Source of the DNA: Aureliella sp046290675
Lineage (GTDB): Bacteria > Planctomycetota > Planctomycetia > Pirellulales > Pirellulaceae
Direction of reading: 5' to 3'
Length of the DNA: 64,000 nt
NCBI GenBank assembly: GCA_046290675.1
Contig: JBKAHA010000011.1
Span: 153,936 to 217,935 of the forward strand
Both the position numbers and the translations under genes were made by a program. The notes under the pieces were generated by a model, which had not been told where the DNA came from, searched no databases, and was given only the letters and a program-made list of their open reading frames with translations. This document shows positions 1 through 8,568 of the stretch, piece after piece; position 1 is the stretch's first letter; each line of letters starts with the position of its first letter.

Positions 1-2
1 GT

Positions 3-1640
3 GATGGTGTTTCGCACGCGCATTCCCGTGGGGTTGTTCATCGCGATTTGAAACCGTCCAACATTCTTATCCCTGCAGCAAGGCCCGGAGAGCCGAAAGT
101 GGTTGACTTTGGTATCGCCAAACTTTCTGCTGATGACCTACAGACGAGGACAGCGACCAATTGCGTCTTAGGGACTCTCGACTATTTAAGTCCTGAGCAA
201 CTAGGTCTCAGAAGGAGAGACTTAGATCATCGAAGTGATGTGTATTCGCTCGGAGTCATCTTGTTTGAGATGCTTACTGGTAGGCTACCCTATGAACGAC
301 GCGGTCAGACGTTCGCCGAGCTGATGATGCAAATGGCAGATGGTGCGAACACCCCGTTGCGACACGTTGATCGGGGCTTTTCGAGAGATTTAGAGATCAT
401 TTTGTCCACAGCTTTTGCGGCTGAACCCGAGCGCCGTTACCAATCTGTCGAAGCGATGGCGGATGATATTCATCGCTATCTTGTCGGTCAGCCGATTGCA
501 GCTCGCCCTGCATCCGTCCGATACCGCATGAAGAAATATTTGATCCGGAACCGGATTCTAGTGGCTGGTGCGGCCAGCACCATCGTTGCGTTGATTTGTG
601 GTCTGGCTGGTTTCGCGTGGAGTGCTGGGCGAGCTCGTGAGGCTGCCGAGGCAGCCAACTATGAGGCTGAAAAAGCCGTGGCTGTAAGTAGCTACATCAC
701 GAACGATTTTCTAACCAAGCTCTTGAACGAAGTGCGTGCAATCGGAGATGGCCAACCGGTGGACATCGGTGGACTCATCCACGCATCTTCCGAGCGAATT
801 GACACGATGTTCGGTGATGATCCTCTCATTGAAGCGGCTGTGCGGAACGAAGTTGGGACTTTGTATTATCAAAATCAATACTTTGGCGAAGCAGCCGCTG
901 AATATGACATGGCGATGCAGATATGGATGAGCCAGCTGGGCGCCAATCATCCCGATACCCTCAAGGCTATTCACAACTTAGGGCAAGCCTATCTTTCTAA
1001 CGGTAAATCCCAGTCCCCGAAAACACTGGACCTATGTCAGCGTGCATTTGAGGGGCGCGAGCGTATCTTGGGGATGAAGGACGAAGCCACGATTCGTAGC
1101 TTGAACAACTTGGCAGAGGTGTATCGAAGGCGTGAGATGTTCGCTGAGGCTGAATCGCTTTTTCTGCGAGGCATGAATGCCCAGATTGGAGCCACATCTC
1201 AAGCGGTCACATCCCGTCTTGCACTTGCTTTCAATCTAGGCCGAATCTATTCCGATCAAGAACGATTTGAGGAGGCCTTGGCACTACACCGAGATGCGTT
1301 TGCTATTGCCAAAAGGCATCTCGGAGCAAAGCATCCGATTGCTATGATGCAAGGAGTGCGGTACGCGCAGACGTTGGAAAAGGCTGGCCGTCTTGACGAG
1401 GCGGTTACTGAACTCGAGCCGATCATCTCTGAGTTGAAGCGAGTCTCAGCGGGAGATCCGTCCCAGCTGTTTTCGCCAATGCGTCTACAAGCACGCGTCT
1501 TCAAGAATCTCGACCGTGCCGAGGATGCAAGAAAGACTTTGCATTCCGCCCTGGAGTACGCACAGCTCGATGATGAGAAATTCGACTACCAGATTCGCAG
1601 GATCCGGCGTGACCTCAGGCGACTGGACGAAGAGGAATGA
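3..1640 (+). CDS. Ser/Thr protein kinase with TPR region (5' end outside window)
   Basis: This gene is cut by the left edge; its frame is open from base 3, so the true start lies upstream. The first visible residues run into the catalytic loop HRDLKPSN, followed by the DFG motif (VVDFGIAKL), the activation segment end GTLDYLSPEQ and the SDVYSLGVILFEMLTG helix of a Hanks-type kinase. One membrane segment follows (about nt 540-615, ILVAGAASTIVALICGLAG). The remainder is helical and repetitive and fits tetratricopeptide repeats, e.g. HPDTLKAIHNLGQAYL. The layout is a cytoplasmic kinase, one helix and a TPR region beyond it, a common planctomycete design for a transmembrane signalling kinase. Catalytic motifs are intact, so it should be active. 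Its substrate cannot be read from the sequence. Confidence 0.93.
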   Translation, partial: DGVSHAHSRGVVHRDLKPSNILIPAARPGEPKVVDFGIAKLSADDLQTRTATNCVLGTLDYLSPEQLGLRRRDLDHRSDVYSLGVILFEMLTGRLPYERRGQTFAELMMQMADGANTPLRHVDRGFSRDLEIILSTAFAAEPERRYQSVEAMADDIHRYLVGQPIAARPASVRYRMKKYLIRNRILVAGAASTIVALICGLAGFAWSAGRAREAAEAANYEAEKAVAVSSYITNDFLTKLLNEVRAIGDGQPVDIGGLIHASSERIDTMFGDDPLIEAAVRNEVGTLYYQNQYFGEAAAEYDMAMQIWMSQLGANHPDTLKAIHNLGQAYLSNGKSQSPKTLDLCQRAFEGRERILGMKDEATIRSLNNLAEVYRRREMFAEAESLFLRGMNAQIGATSQAVTSRLALAFNLGRIYSDQERFEEALALHRDAFAIAKRHLGAKHPIAMMQGVRYAQTLEKAGRLDEAVTELEPIISELKRVSAGDPSQLFSPMRLQARVFKNLDRAEDARKTLHSALEYAQLDDEKFDYQIRRIRRDLRRLDEEE

Positions 1641-1806
1641 CTGATTCACTGCCCTGCTAAGACCTACTAAGAAATAGCACTCCATAAACCCTCAAGATTA
1701 GCTACAACCTGCTAGAGTATGAAGCCGCTGGTTCCGCACGAAAGATAACGGCTGTTCTGTTGTTTGTGCAGTGGATCGCGTCTTTCTTTTGGAAGTGGGA
1801 GCAATC

Positions 1807-3225
1807 ATGTTGGGCAGCAGTCGATTGACGCTGGTTGGCTTCGTTCTGATGTCGTTATGCCTGGGGAGTCCGGTATCCGTTGCTGCGGAAAAACCGAATA
1901 TCCTCTTCATCTTCGCCGACGACTGGGGGTGGGGCGATTTAAGTTGTCACGGCCATCCCTATGTAAAGACTCCGAACATCGATCGGCTGGCACGCGAGGG
2001 GACGGACTTTCACCGGTTCTCTGTCGCGAGTGGAGTTTGTTCTCCCAGCCGTACTGCAGTGATGACGGGACATTTTCCGGCTCGCTACAACATCGACGGT
2101 CACTTTGCATGGGTCCCAAGCAATGCAAAACGAAACATGCCCGATTGGCTAAATCCGCAAGCTCCGCTGCTGTCGATGTTGTTGAAGTCGGCGGGCTATG
2201 CAACGGCCCACTTCGGCAAATGGCATCTGGCAAATGACATGATTCCTGACTCGCCGCTTCCGAGCGAGTATGGCTTCGACGAGTTTGGGGCATTCAATTG
2301 CGCTGGTGAACAAATGCCCTTCCATGAAGACGCCGAGCACGCAGTTGATTTTATTGAGAAGAGTCATCTGAAGAACCAACCGTTCTTTATCAATTTGTGG
2401 GTGCATGAGCCTCATACGCCCTTTCATACCTTGCCAAAGTACCGCTGGCGTTTTCGTGAACTCGATGAGCCGGACAATATCTATGCCTCCGTCCTAGCGC
2501 ATGCCGACGACCGCATTGGCCAGGTGTTAGACGCGTTGGACCGATTCGGAATCGCTGAGAATACGCTCGTCATCTTTAGTTCCGATAACGGACCCGCACG
2601 AGCCTCGAAGCCAACGCAATTGCAGCTGAGCTACGACACTGCTACCGGAGCCGGCTATGGGATCGGCGCATCGCGTGGCATCACTGGAGGCCGCAAGGGA
2701 TACAAGTCAGCTCTCTTCGAGGGCGGCATTGGGGTGCCGTTCATTGCAAGGTGGCCTGACAAAATCGCCGCTGGCAAAACCGATGCGAGCACGATGATTT
2801 CGGCCGTCGACTTGCTCCCGACATTTTGTGAACTCGCTGGGGCGGAACTTCCAGCTGAATATGTTCCTGATGGGATGAGTCAGGTAAGAGCGCTTTTGGG
2901 TGAAGAAGAAATCGGGAGGGCCAAGCCGCTGTTCTGGAAAATGCAATCAGCGTGGCCGATCCCAAAGAATCGGCCTTTTCATTGGGTGTCTTGGGCAGTA
3001 GCGAAAGACGAATGGAAGTTGTTGGCTAATCGCGACCGAACCTACCTTGAGCTTTATAAAATGACCGAAGATCCCAAGGAACAACATGACGTTCAATCGC
3101 AAAATCCGGAAGTTACCAAGATGCTGTTGGAGGAGCTCGATCAGTGGCAAGCCACGCTACCTGATTCGCCAACGGGTCATGTGTTTTCTGCTCTACGATC
3201 CGAAGATAACGGGGATAACAGATGA
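1807..3225 (+). CDS. Sulfatase (formylglycine-dependent), exported
   Basis: A 472-residue sulfatase of the alkaline-phosphatase superfamily, hydrolysing sulfate esters, probably of polysaccharides. The ATG at 1807 is preferred over the GTG at 1771 because GGGAG lies just upstream and the protein then begins with a signal peptide ending near VSVAAEKP. The N-terminal metal-binding motif FADDWGWGD and the signature CSPSRTAVMTG are present; that Cys is the residue converted to formylglycine. FSSDNGP and GGRKGYKSALFEGG match further conserved sulfatase segments. It is the first gene of an apparent three-gene operon: its stop overlaps the next start (ATGA at 3222-3225), and that neighbour is an esterase fusion, which suggests combined removal of sulfate and acyl groups from a glycan. 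The substrate is unknown. Confidence 0.95.
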   Translation: MLGSSRLTLVGFVLMSLCLGSPVSVAAEKPNILFIFADDWGWGDLSCHGHPYVKTPNIDRLAREGTDFHRFSVASGVCSPSRTAVMTGHFPARYNIDGHFAWVPSNAKRNMPDWLNPQAPLLSMLLKSAGYATAHFGKWHLANDMIPDSPLPSEYGFDEFGAFNCAGEQMPFHEDAEHAVDFIEKSHLKNQPFFINLWVHEPHTPFHTLPKYRWRFRELDEPDNIYASVLAHADDRIGQVLDALDRFGIAENTLVIFSSDNGPARASKPTQLQLSYDTATGAGYGIGASRGITGGRKGYKSALFEGGIGVPFIARWPDKIAAGKTDASTMISAVDLLPTFCELAGAELPAEYVPDGMSQVRALLGEEEIGRAKPLFWKMQSAWPIPKNRPFHWVSWAVAKDEWKLLANRDRTYLELYKMTEDPKEQHDVQSQNPEVTKMLLEELDQWQATLPDSPTGHVFSALRSEDNGDNR

Positions 3226-5213
3226 GTCGTCGACGACATCAAGCTGCAAGTGTCGCAGCAGCGATCTGCCTAGTGCTATCGACCGTTTCCACGAAGCTCG
3301 CCGTTGCTCAAGAAACGATTACCGGGATCGCTGGACGCGGAAACTCCTCGGAATGGAACGGCTTCACCAAGACTGATTTTAAAGTTTCGGGACGCAAGTG
3401 CTTTGTCGTCAGCCCCAAGCAGGCTGCCGTTGGCAAGCCTTGGATCTGGAGAGCGAGGTTTCCCAACTTTCATTCTGAAGTCGATCAACTCTTGCTTGCG
3501 GACGGATATCACGTCGCGTTTATTGACACCAACGGGATGCTGGGCAGCCCCGAAGCGCTCCCTATCTGGGAAGCGTTTTATCACGAGATGACCGACGGCC
3601 TTGGACTGAATCGAAAGGTCGTCTTGGAAGGTGTTAGCCGCGGCGGGTTGTTCGTATATCGATGGGCGAAACATCATCCCGCCACAGTAGCATGCATGTA
3701 CAACGATACGCCTGTTTGCGATTTCAAGAGCTGGCCCGGTGGACAAGGTGACGGCTTGGGAGACACAAACACCTGGAAGTCGCTTCTCCGCGAGTACCAA
3801 TTTGAATCGGAGCAAGAAGCGAATGACTATCGAGACAATCCGATCGACGGATTGGAACCGATCGCGACCGCGCAAATACCGATCATGCATATCGTCACAG
3901 AGAATGATCAAGTGGTACCTCCAAAGGAAAATACTTACGTTCTGCGCGAGAGATTGCATGAACTGGGGCACCGCATTTTCTACGTTGTCTCGCTGGAAGA
4001 AGGGGAGAGGCTGAAAGGTCACCATTTTGATCTTGATTATCCAAGCATCGGCTACCACTTCATTCGCAAGTACAGCAACGACTCAAACGAAACGCCCGTT
4101 TATCTCCGCTCGGGACTCGACAACAGTCGACATGTGTTTGAGAAGACGAAGCGTGGCCGAGTCGCGTTCTTGGGTGGTTCAATCACGGAGATGAACGGCT
4201 GGAGAGGTTTGGTCATGGAGTCGCTTCAAAAGCGGTTTCCAGGTACGAATTTTGACTTTGTCGATGCAGGAATCGCCTCTACGGACTCGACGCTCGGCGC
4301 CTTTCGGTTGAATCGAGATGTATTCGCGCGGGGGCAAGTCGATTTGCTCTTCATTGAGTCCGCGGTTAACGAGCTACATAATCGCCGCAGCCCCACCGAG
4401 GTACAGCGGGCGGTCGAAGGTATCATCCGTGCGGCACGTCAGAAGAATCCCAACATCGATTTAGTCGCCCAGTACTTCTATGACATGCCCTTCGTTGATC
4501 AGTATCGGCAAGGAAAAGTCCCGCCGCAGATTGCGGCCCTAGAACGCGTCGCAATCCAATATGGCGTCAACGCGATTGACCAGGCGAAGCGGACGACTGA
4601 CCTTTTCGATAGCAAGACGATCTCGGTCGCTGAGTTTGGTGGCTGCCATCCTAAACCGGCTGGGCACGCTGAATACGCAAAGATGATCAACTTACTATTT
4701 GATCGAGCCTGGGAGGGTGACGTCGCTCAGACGCTCACTCCGCACGAGATGCCATGGCCGATTGACCGCTTCGCGTATGTGAGCGGACGCTTCGTATCGC
4801 CAGGAGATGCAAGTGAGTCGAGCGGGTGGCGTCGCGTAGAGCAGTGGCAGCCCGAAGCTGGGAACGCCCGCAAGCATGATGTCGGACAGACTTTCTGGGT
4901 AGCGGATCAACCTGGCGCCGAATTGAAGTTTCCTTTCCGTGGAACGGCAATCGGTATTTTTGTGGTGGCGGGGCCGGATGTCGGCGTCCTTGAATGGCAA
5001 ATCGATGGTCAGCCTCCCAAGCGACTGGATCAATTCACGCGATGGAGTAAGGGGCTGCATATTCCTTGGATCTACATGCTCGAAACAGAATTACATGACG
5101 AGCCACATCAATTGACCCTAAGGATCGCTGAGAGCAAGCATCCGAATAGCAAAGGCCATGCTTCGAGAATTCGATTCTTCGCCGTCAACGGAGGTGATGA
5201 GAATGCGAACTGA
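3222..5213 (+). CDS. Alpha/beta hydrolase - SGNH hydrolase fusion, exported
   Basis: A 663-residue exported protein combining two esterase folds. After a signal peptide (cleavage near KLAVAQE), residues ~30-275 look like an alpha/beta hydrolase with nucleophile elbow GVSRGG (~138-143), a possible acid in ENDQVVP (~229) and histidine in KGHHF (~267). Residues ~310-485 form an SGNH hydrolase with block I VAFLGGSIT (Ser ~320) and block V GGCHPKPAGH; the usual Asp of block V is replaced by Gly, so this site would depend on a Ser-His pair. The last ~140 residues look like an accessory beta domain. The start overlaps the sulfatase stop by 4 bases, so the two are probably translationally coupled. 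Deacetylation of a sulfated polysaccharide is an inference. Both folds are well supported, the substrate is not. Confidence 0.88.
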   Translation: MSRRRHQAASVAAAICLVLSTVSTKLAVAQETITGIAGRGNSSEWNGFTKTDFKVSGRKCFVVSPKQAAVGKPWIWRARFPNFHSEVDQLLLADGYHVAFIDTNGMLGSPEALPIWEAFYHEMTDGLGLNRKVVLEGVSRGGLFVYRWAKHHPATVACMYNDTPVCDFKSWPGGQGDGLGDTNTWKSLLREYQFESEQEANDYRDNPIDGLEPIATAQIPIMHIVTENDQVVPPKENTYVLRERLHELGHRIFYVVSLEEGERLKGHHFDLDYPSIGYHFIRKYSNDSNETPVYLRSGLDNSRHVFEKTKRGRVAFLGGSITEMNGWRGLVMESLQKRFPGTNFDFVDAGIASTDSTLGAFRLNRDVFARGQVDLLFIESAVNELHNRRSPTEVQRAVEGIIRAARQKNPNIDLVAQYFYDMPFVDQYRQGKVPPQIAALERVAIQYGVNAIDQAKRTTDLFDSKTISVAEFGGCHPKPAGHAEYAKMINLLFDRAWEGDVAQTLTPHEMPWPIDRFAYVSGRFVSPGDASESSGWRRVEQWQPEAGNARKHDVGQTFWVADQPGAELKFPFRGTAIGIFVVAGPDVGVLEWQIDGQPPKRLDQFTRWSKGLHIPWIYMLETELHDEPHQLTLRIAESKHPNSKGHASRIRFFAVNGGDENAN

Positions 5214-6810
5214 GATCGAGTCTCGGTCTCGCCATGGCCATGTGGAAGCCAAACAGATCAGTAAGTCGAGCGGTGTATTTGAGGTAGGGTGGAATAGGAA
5301 GCTTTGGATGACATCAACGTACAAACGCACTCGTTATCGTAGACAGCAGGGGAACCGCTCGGACGGATCGCAGGAACTTGTCCCAACATCGCTCCTGATT
5401 GCTTTCCTGATCTCAGGTTTGGCAGGCTGTCAGTCGCCAACGAACGAGAAAGCTGGCCCAAAAAATGACTCGTCTGCGAATGGTCAAGACCGGACGGACT
5501 CTTCGCAGATCGAACTCGATTCCAAGCGTCCCAATTCGAATGAAGCAGCATCTAAAGATGAGGGGGGCTCCGAGGCTGGTCAGCAACGTTCAGGCGGCGT
5601 GTTTTTTGTTGAACCCAAGTTATATTCCACCCAACGATCTGCATTCTCGAAAAATTCATTAGGTGCTGTGGTGTCGGACGTCGTTTTGCTGCCAGCGGAA
5701 GTTGCCGATCACGATCATCCCTCTGTGTCTTCATTGGAGCGTTCTGGTTATGTTGGCGCGCAAGTTTGTGGCGAGTGCCATTCGCAGCGACTGGCTGATT
5801 ACTCCCAAACCGCTCACTACAAGACGTCCGCTTTGGTAAACGCTGGAAACTTCTTGGGCGACGTGCGGCCAGGCCACAATCAACTGACGACCCGAAGCCC
5901 AAATCTGAGTTTTGAAATGTTTGAGGAGTCAGGTACTTTCTACCAGCGACTCATTCTGAATTCGGGTGGCGAGACACTGGGAGCCGATTTTTCAATGGAT
6001 ATTGCTACTGGGTCGGGCAAAACGGCACAGACATATTTGCGATGGGAAGGTGGGCGGCTCTATCAACTGCATGCGACCTACGTTGTACCCGAGTCTCGAT
6101 GGGTCAATAGTCCAGGATTCGACGATGGCGTGGCTAATTTTGCGAGACCGATTCACGCCGTCTGTCTTGAGTGTCACTCTACTTTCTTCCAACCGGTCGA
6201 AGGCACCGTGAATCAGTTTGACAAGCATGACTACTTGCTTGGGATTTCCTGTGAACGCTGCCATGGCCCAGGTAAAGACCACGTGCGTTTTCATCAGCAT
6301 AATCCGGACTCCAAGATCGCGACGGATATTGTTCACCCGAGCAAGCTCGATCCAGAGCGAGAGATCGAGATTTGCCAAGTCTGCCACGGTGGTTTGCCCA
6401 AAGCAATGAAACAACCCACGTTTTCCTTTCGTCCCGGAGATAAACTCGACGAATTCTACGAATATGCGAATCTGAATCAGCAGGCCGATGGGATCCACAC
6501 GAACACCCAGCTACCTCGTCTCCAGCAGAGCCGTTGTTTCCAAGAGAGCGAATCGATGACATGCACCACTTGTCACAATCCTCATCGACATGAACGTGGT
6601 GACGTGCGATTATTTTCGGAGCGGTGCATCGAATGCCACGAACCTCAGCATTGCGGGAAGTTCGACAAGCTCGGTCCAGCCATCGCTGACAATTGCATTG
6701 ATTGCCATATGCCAAGCGTAGAACTTCAGGATATCACTTTTCATTCCAAGGACGGCAGCCAGTCACCTTCGATTAAAGATCATTTCATTCGGGTGGTGGA
6801 GTCTCGCTAA
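5203..6810 (+). CDS. Seven-heme c-type cytochrome lipoprotein
   Basis: The protein carries seven CXXCH motifs (CGECH, CLECH, CERCH, CQVCH, CTTCH, CIECH, CIDCH), so it should bind seven covalent hemes outside the cytoplasm, in the style of cytochrome c554/NrfB-like multiheme proteins. A hydrophobic stretch ends in the lipobox LAGC, so it is probably a lipoprotein. The ATG at 5203 has the best ribosome site (GGAGG, 8 bases upstream) and overlaps the upstream gene by 11 bases, but it gives a long N-terminal tail before the signal sequence; ATG 5308 gives a more ordinary leader. It is the last gene of the sulfatase-esterase operon and converges on CRTAC1 genes. Role as an electron carrier is from the motifs; donor and acceptor are unknown. 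Confidence 0.92.
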   Translation: MRTEIESRSRHGHVEAKQISKSSGVFEVGWNRKLWMTSTYKRTRYRRQQGNRSDGSQELVPTSLLIAFLISGLAGCQSPTNEKAGPKNDSSANGQDRTDSSQIELDSKRPNSNEAASKDEGGSEAGQQRSGGVFFVEPKLYSTQRSAFSKNSLGAVVSDVVLLPAEVADHDHPSVSSLERSGYVGAQVCGECHSQRLADYSQTAHYKTSALVNAGNFLGDVRPGHNQLTTRSPNLSFEMFEESGTFYQRLILNSGGETLGADFSMDIATGSGKTAQTYLRWEGGRLYQLHATYVVPESRWVNSPGFDDGVANFARPIHAVCLECHSTFFQPVEGTVNQFDKHDYLLGISCERCHGPGKDHVRFHQHNPDSKIATDIVHPSKLDPEREIEICQVCHGGLPKAMKQPTFSFRPGDKLDEFYEYANLNQQADGIHTNTQLPRLQQSRCFQESESMTCTTCHNPHRHERGDVRLFSERCIECHEPQHCGKFDKLGPAIADNCIDCHMPSVELQDITFHSKDGSQSPSIKDHFIRVVESR

Positions 6811-6876
6811 ATGATCTGGAGAAAACGAGCTGATGGGGCTTGGTGCAAAAACGACTTGAATGGAACCTGAGACTGT

Positions 6877-6900
6877 GCGACAGGTGCGTCGGTCTGTCGC
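6877..6900. terminator. Hairpin between convergent genes
   Basis: GCGACAG (6877-6883) and CTGTCGC (6894-6900) form a perfect 7-bp stem with a 10-base loop in the 96-base gap between the cytochrome gene and the convergent CRTAC1 gene. There is no clear T-run on either side, so it may be a weak bidirectional terminator. Confidence 0.4.
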
Positions 6901-6906
6901 GCTGAG

Positions 6907-8568
6907 CTACTCTGGGGCGGGCGTGCCTTCACCTTGAATCAGCAGAACAGAACGATTGACTTCAACTTGAAACCGCTCTTTGCTACCCCTGGGCCAGCAA
7001 ACTTCGACGAAGTCGACGACATTGGAATCGGCCAACCCGAAGTGGACATCTCGCCCGTAGCTACTCTGGTAACCTCGCCCTGCGTGAACCTCTGCCACCA
7101 TCTCCAGTCCCGATCGCAATGCGACTTTGACCAGCGAGCCAACGCCTGCTCGGTTATCTTCGAGGCCGCCGAGTCGCAGTTGCAACCAGTTGTTGGAACT
7201 GGCCGTCTCGTTTCGCAGGAGGTTTGGGCGTCCTCTGAAATTGACGATGACCGCATCGATGTCACCATCGCCGTCCATATCTTCGAAGCAGGCCCCTCGA
7301 CTGCTTGCGACTGGGGCCAAGCCCGGGCCTGCTTGTTGCGTTACGTCACTAAAGGTTCCGTCACGATTTTCAAGAAGGTAGTTTCGTACCTGAACACTCG
7401 TTCGATCGTCAATGAACTGAATGTTGTCCATGAAGTGGCCGCAGGCAATGAACAGATCTTTGTCACCATCGTTATCGAAATCCTGCGCGCCGATTCCCCA
7501 ATTGACGTGAGCTACGAGGGAGCGATCGATGCGAGCCAATCGTGTTGCATCTTCAAAGACCCCACCGAGGTTCTGATAAAGAACGGGCATCTCATCCTGA
7601 TAGGTCGTCGAAAAAAGATCGATCCATCCGTCCGAATTGAAGTCGAGCGGTTCTATACCCATGTTTCCATTCGGCTTGCCAGACTGGTCATAGGCAACTC
7701 CCATGATCACGGCTTCTTCACTGAACTGACCATGGCCATCATTGATCCACAAAAAATTGGGACGGCTATCATTGGCAACGAAAAAATCGATGTCTCCGTC
7801 TCGATCGACGTCGCTGCCGAGGACTCCCATTCCCGTTGAGGCAAATTCCAGCACCCCAGCACTCTGGCTGATATCTGTGAAGGTACCATCGCCATTGTTT
7901 CGATAGAGGCGATCGTATTCTGCTGGATAGTCGTGTGGACCAGGATGGAACTGGTGCGAGCCAATCATTCGGATGCGATGTTGGTCGAATGAATACTTGA
8001 TGTAGTTGGCAGCATAAAGATCTAGATCTCCATCGCGATCGATATCCGCAAAACAGGCCCCTGCCCCAAAGCGATCGCAGGAAAGTCCCGTCTCCTGGGT
8101 TGCTTTGGTGAATGTTCCGTCGCCGTTGTTTACGAAGAAAACATTGTCTCCGAAATTGGCAATATAGATATCTTCGTCACCATCCTGATCGTAATCAGCG
8201 CAGGCGACTCCTAGACTGTAGCCCGTATCTCCAACTCCCGCATTCTCTGTTACATCAGTGAACGTCCAGTCGCCATTGTTGCGAAACAAACGATTTCTCG
8301 GCTGCCGCCGGAGTTCTGACCCTGGAAGCGGTGCACCGTTTAGAAAGTAGATGTCAGGCAGGTCGTCTCCGTCAAAATCAATCAAGGCCATCCCGGTGGA
8401 GAGCGTTTCAACAATAAACCTCTGTCCGCTTGACCCGTCTTGATGGACAAAGTCGATTCCGGATCCATCCGAAACCTCCTGAAACAACATTTGTGTTTGC
8501 GAAAGAGCCAGTGAACTGAGCAGCAAATACTGCAGGCTGACGCACAGAATCGTTGATGCGATTTTCAT
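6907..8568 (-). CDS. CRTAC1 family protein (FG-GAP/VCBS repeats + ASPIC/UnbV), copy 1
   Basis: An exported 553-residue protein with a signal peptide (hydrophobic to SLALSQT). The body is a series of FG-GAP/VCBS repeats with calcium-loop motifs such as DFDGDDLPDIYFLNG and DYDQDGDEDIYIANFG, expected to form a beta-propeller. The C-terminal ~75 residues match the ASPIC/UnbV domain (NWLQLRLGG, AGRGYQSSYGRDVHFGL). Its ATG overlaps the stop of copy 2 by 4 bases (ATGA at 8565-8568), so the two are cotranscribed and probably coupled. The family is often annotated as integrin-like or CRTAC1-like and its biochemical role is not settled. Position next to TPR proteins and a multiheme cytochrome suggests an extracytoplasmic assembly. 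The family call is firm, the function is not known. Confidence 0.92.
   Translation of the reverse strand: MKIASTILCVSLQYLLLSSLALSQTQMLFQEVSDGSGIDFVHQDGSSGQRFIVETLSTGMALIDFDGDDLPDIYFLNGAPLPGSELRRQPRNRLFRNNGDWTFTDVTENAGVGDTGYSLGVACADYDQDGDEDIYIANFGDNVFFVNNGDGTFTKATQETGLSCDRFGAGACFADIDRDGDLDLYAANYIKYSFDQHRIRMIGSHQFHPGPHDYPAEYDRLYRNNGDGTFTDISQSAGVLEFASTGMGVLGSDVDRDGDIDFFVANDSRPNFLWINDGHGQFSEEAVIMGVAYDQSGKPNGNMGIEPLDFNSDGWIDLFSTTYQDEMPVLYQNLGGVFEDATRLARIDRSLVAHVNWGIGAQDFDNDGDKDLFIACGHFMDNIQFIDDRTSVQVRNYLLENRDGTFSDVTQQAGPGLAPVASSRGACFEDMDGDGDIDAVIVNFRGRPNLLRNETASSNNWLQLRLGGLEDNRAGVGSLVKVALRSGLEMVAEVHAGRGYQSSYGRDVHFGLADSNVVDFVEVCWPRGSKERFQVEVNRSVLLIQGEGTPAPE

Noticed and set aside
3276..4058. 260-codon minus-strand frame opposite the esterase fusion
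   Set aside because: It is antisense to a coupled operon gene with clear domains.
6934..7839. 301-codon plus-strand frame opposite CRTAC1 copy 1
   Set aside because: It is antisense to a firmly supported gene and has no recognisable protein features.
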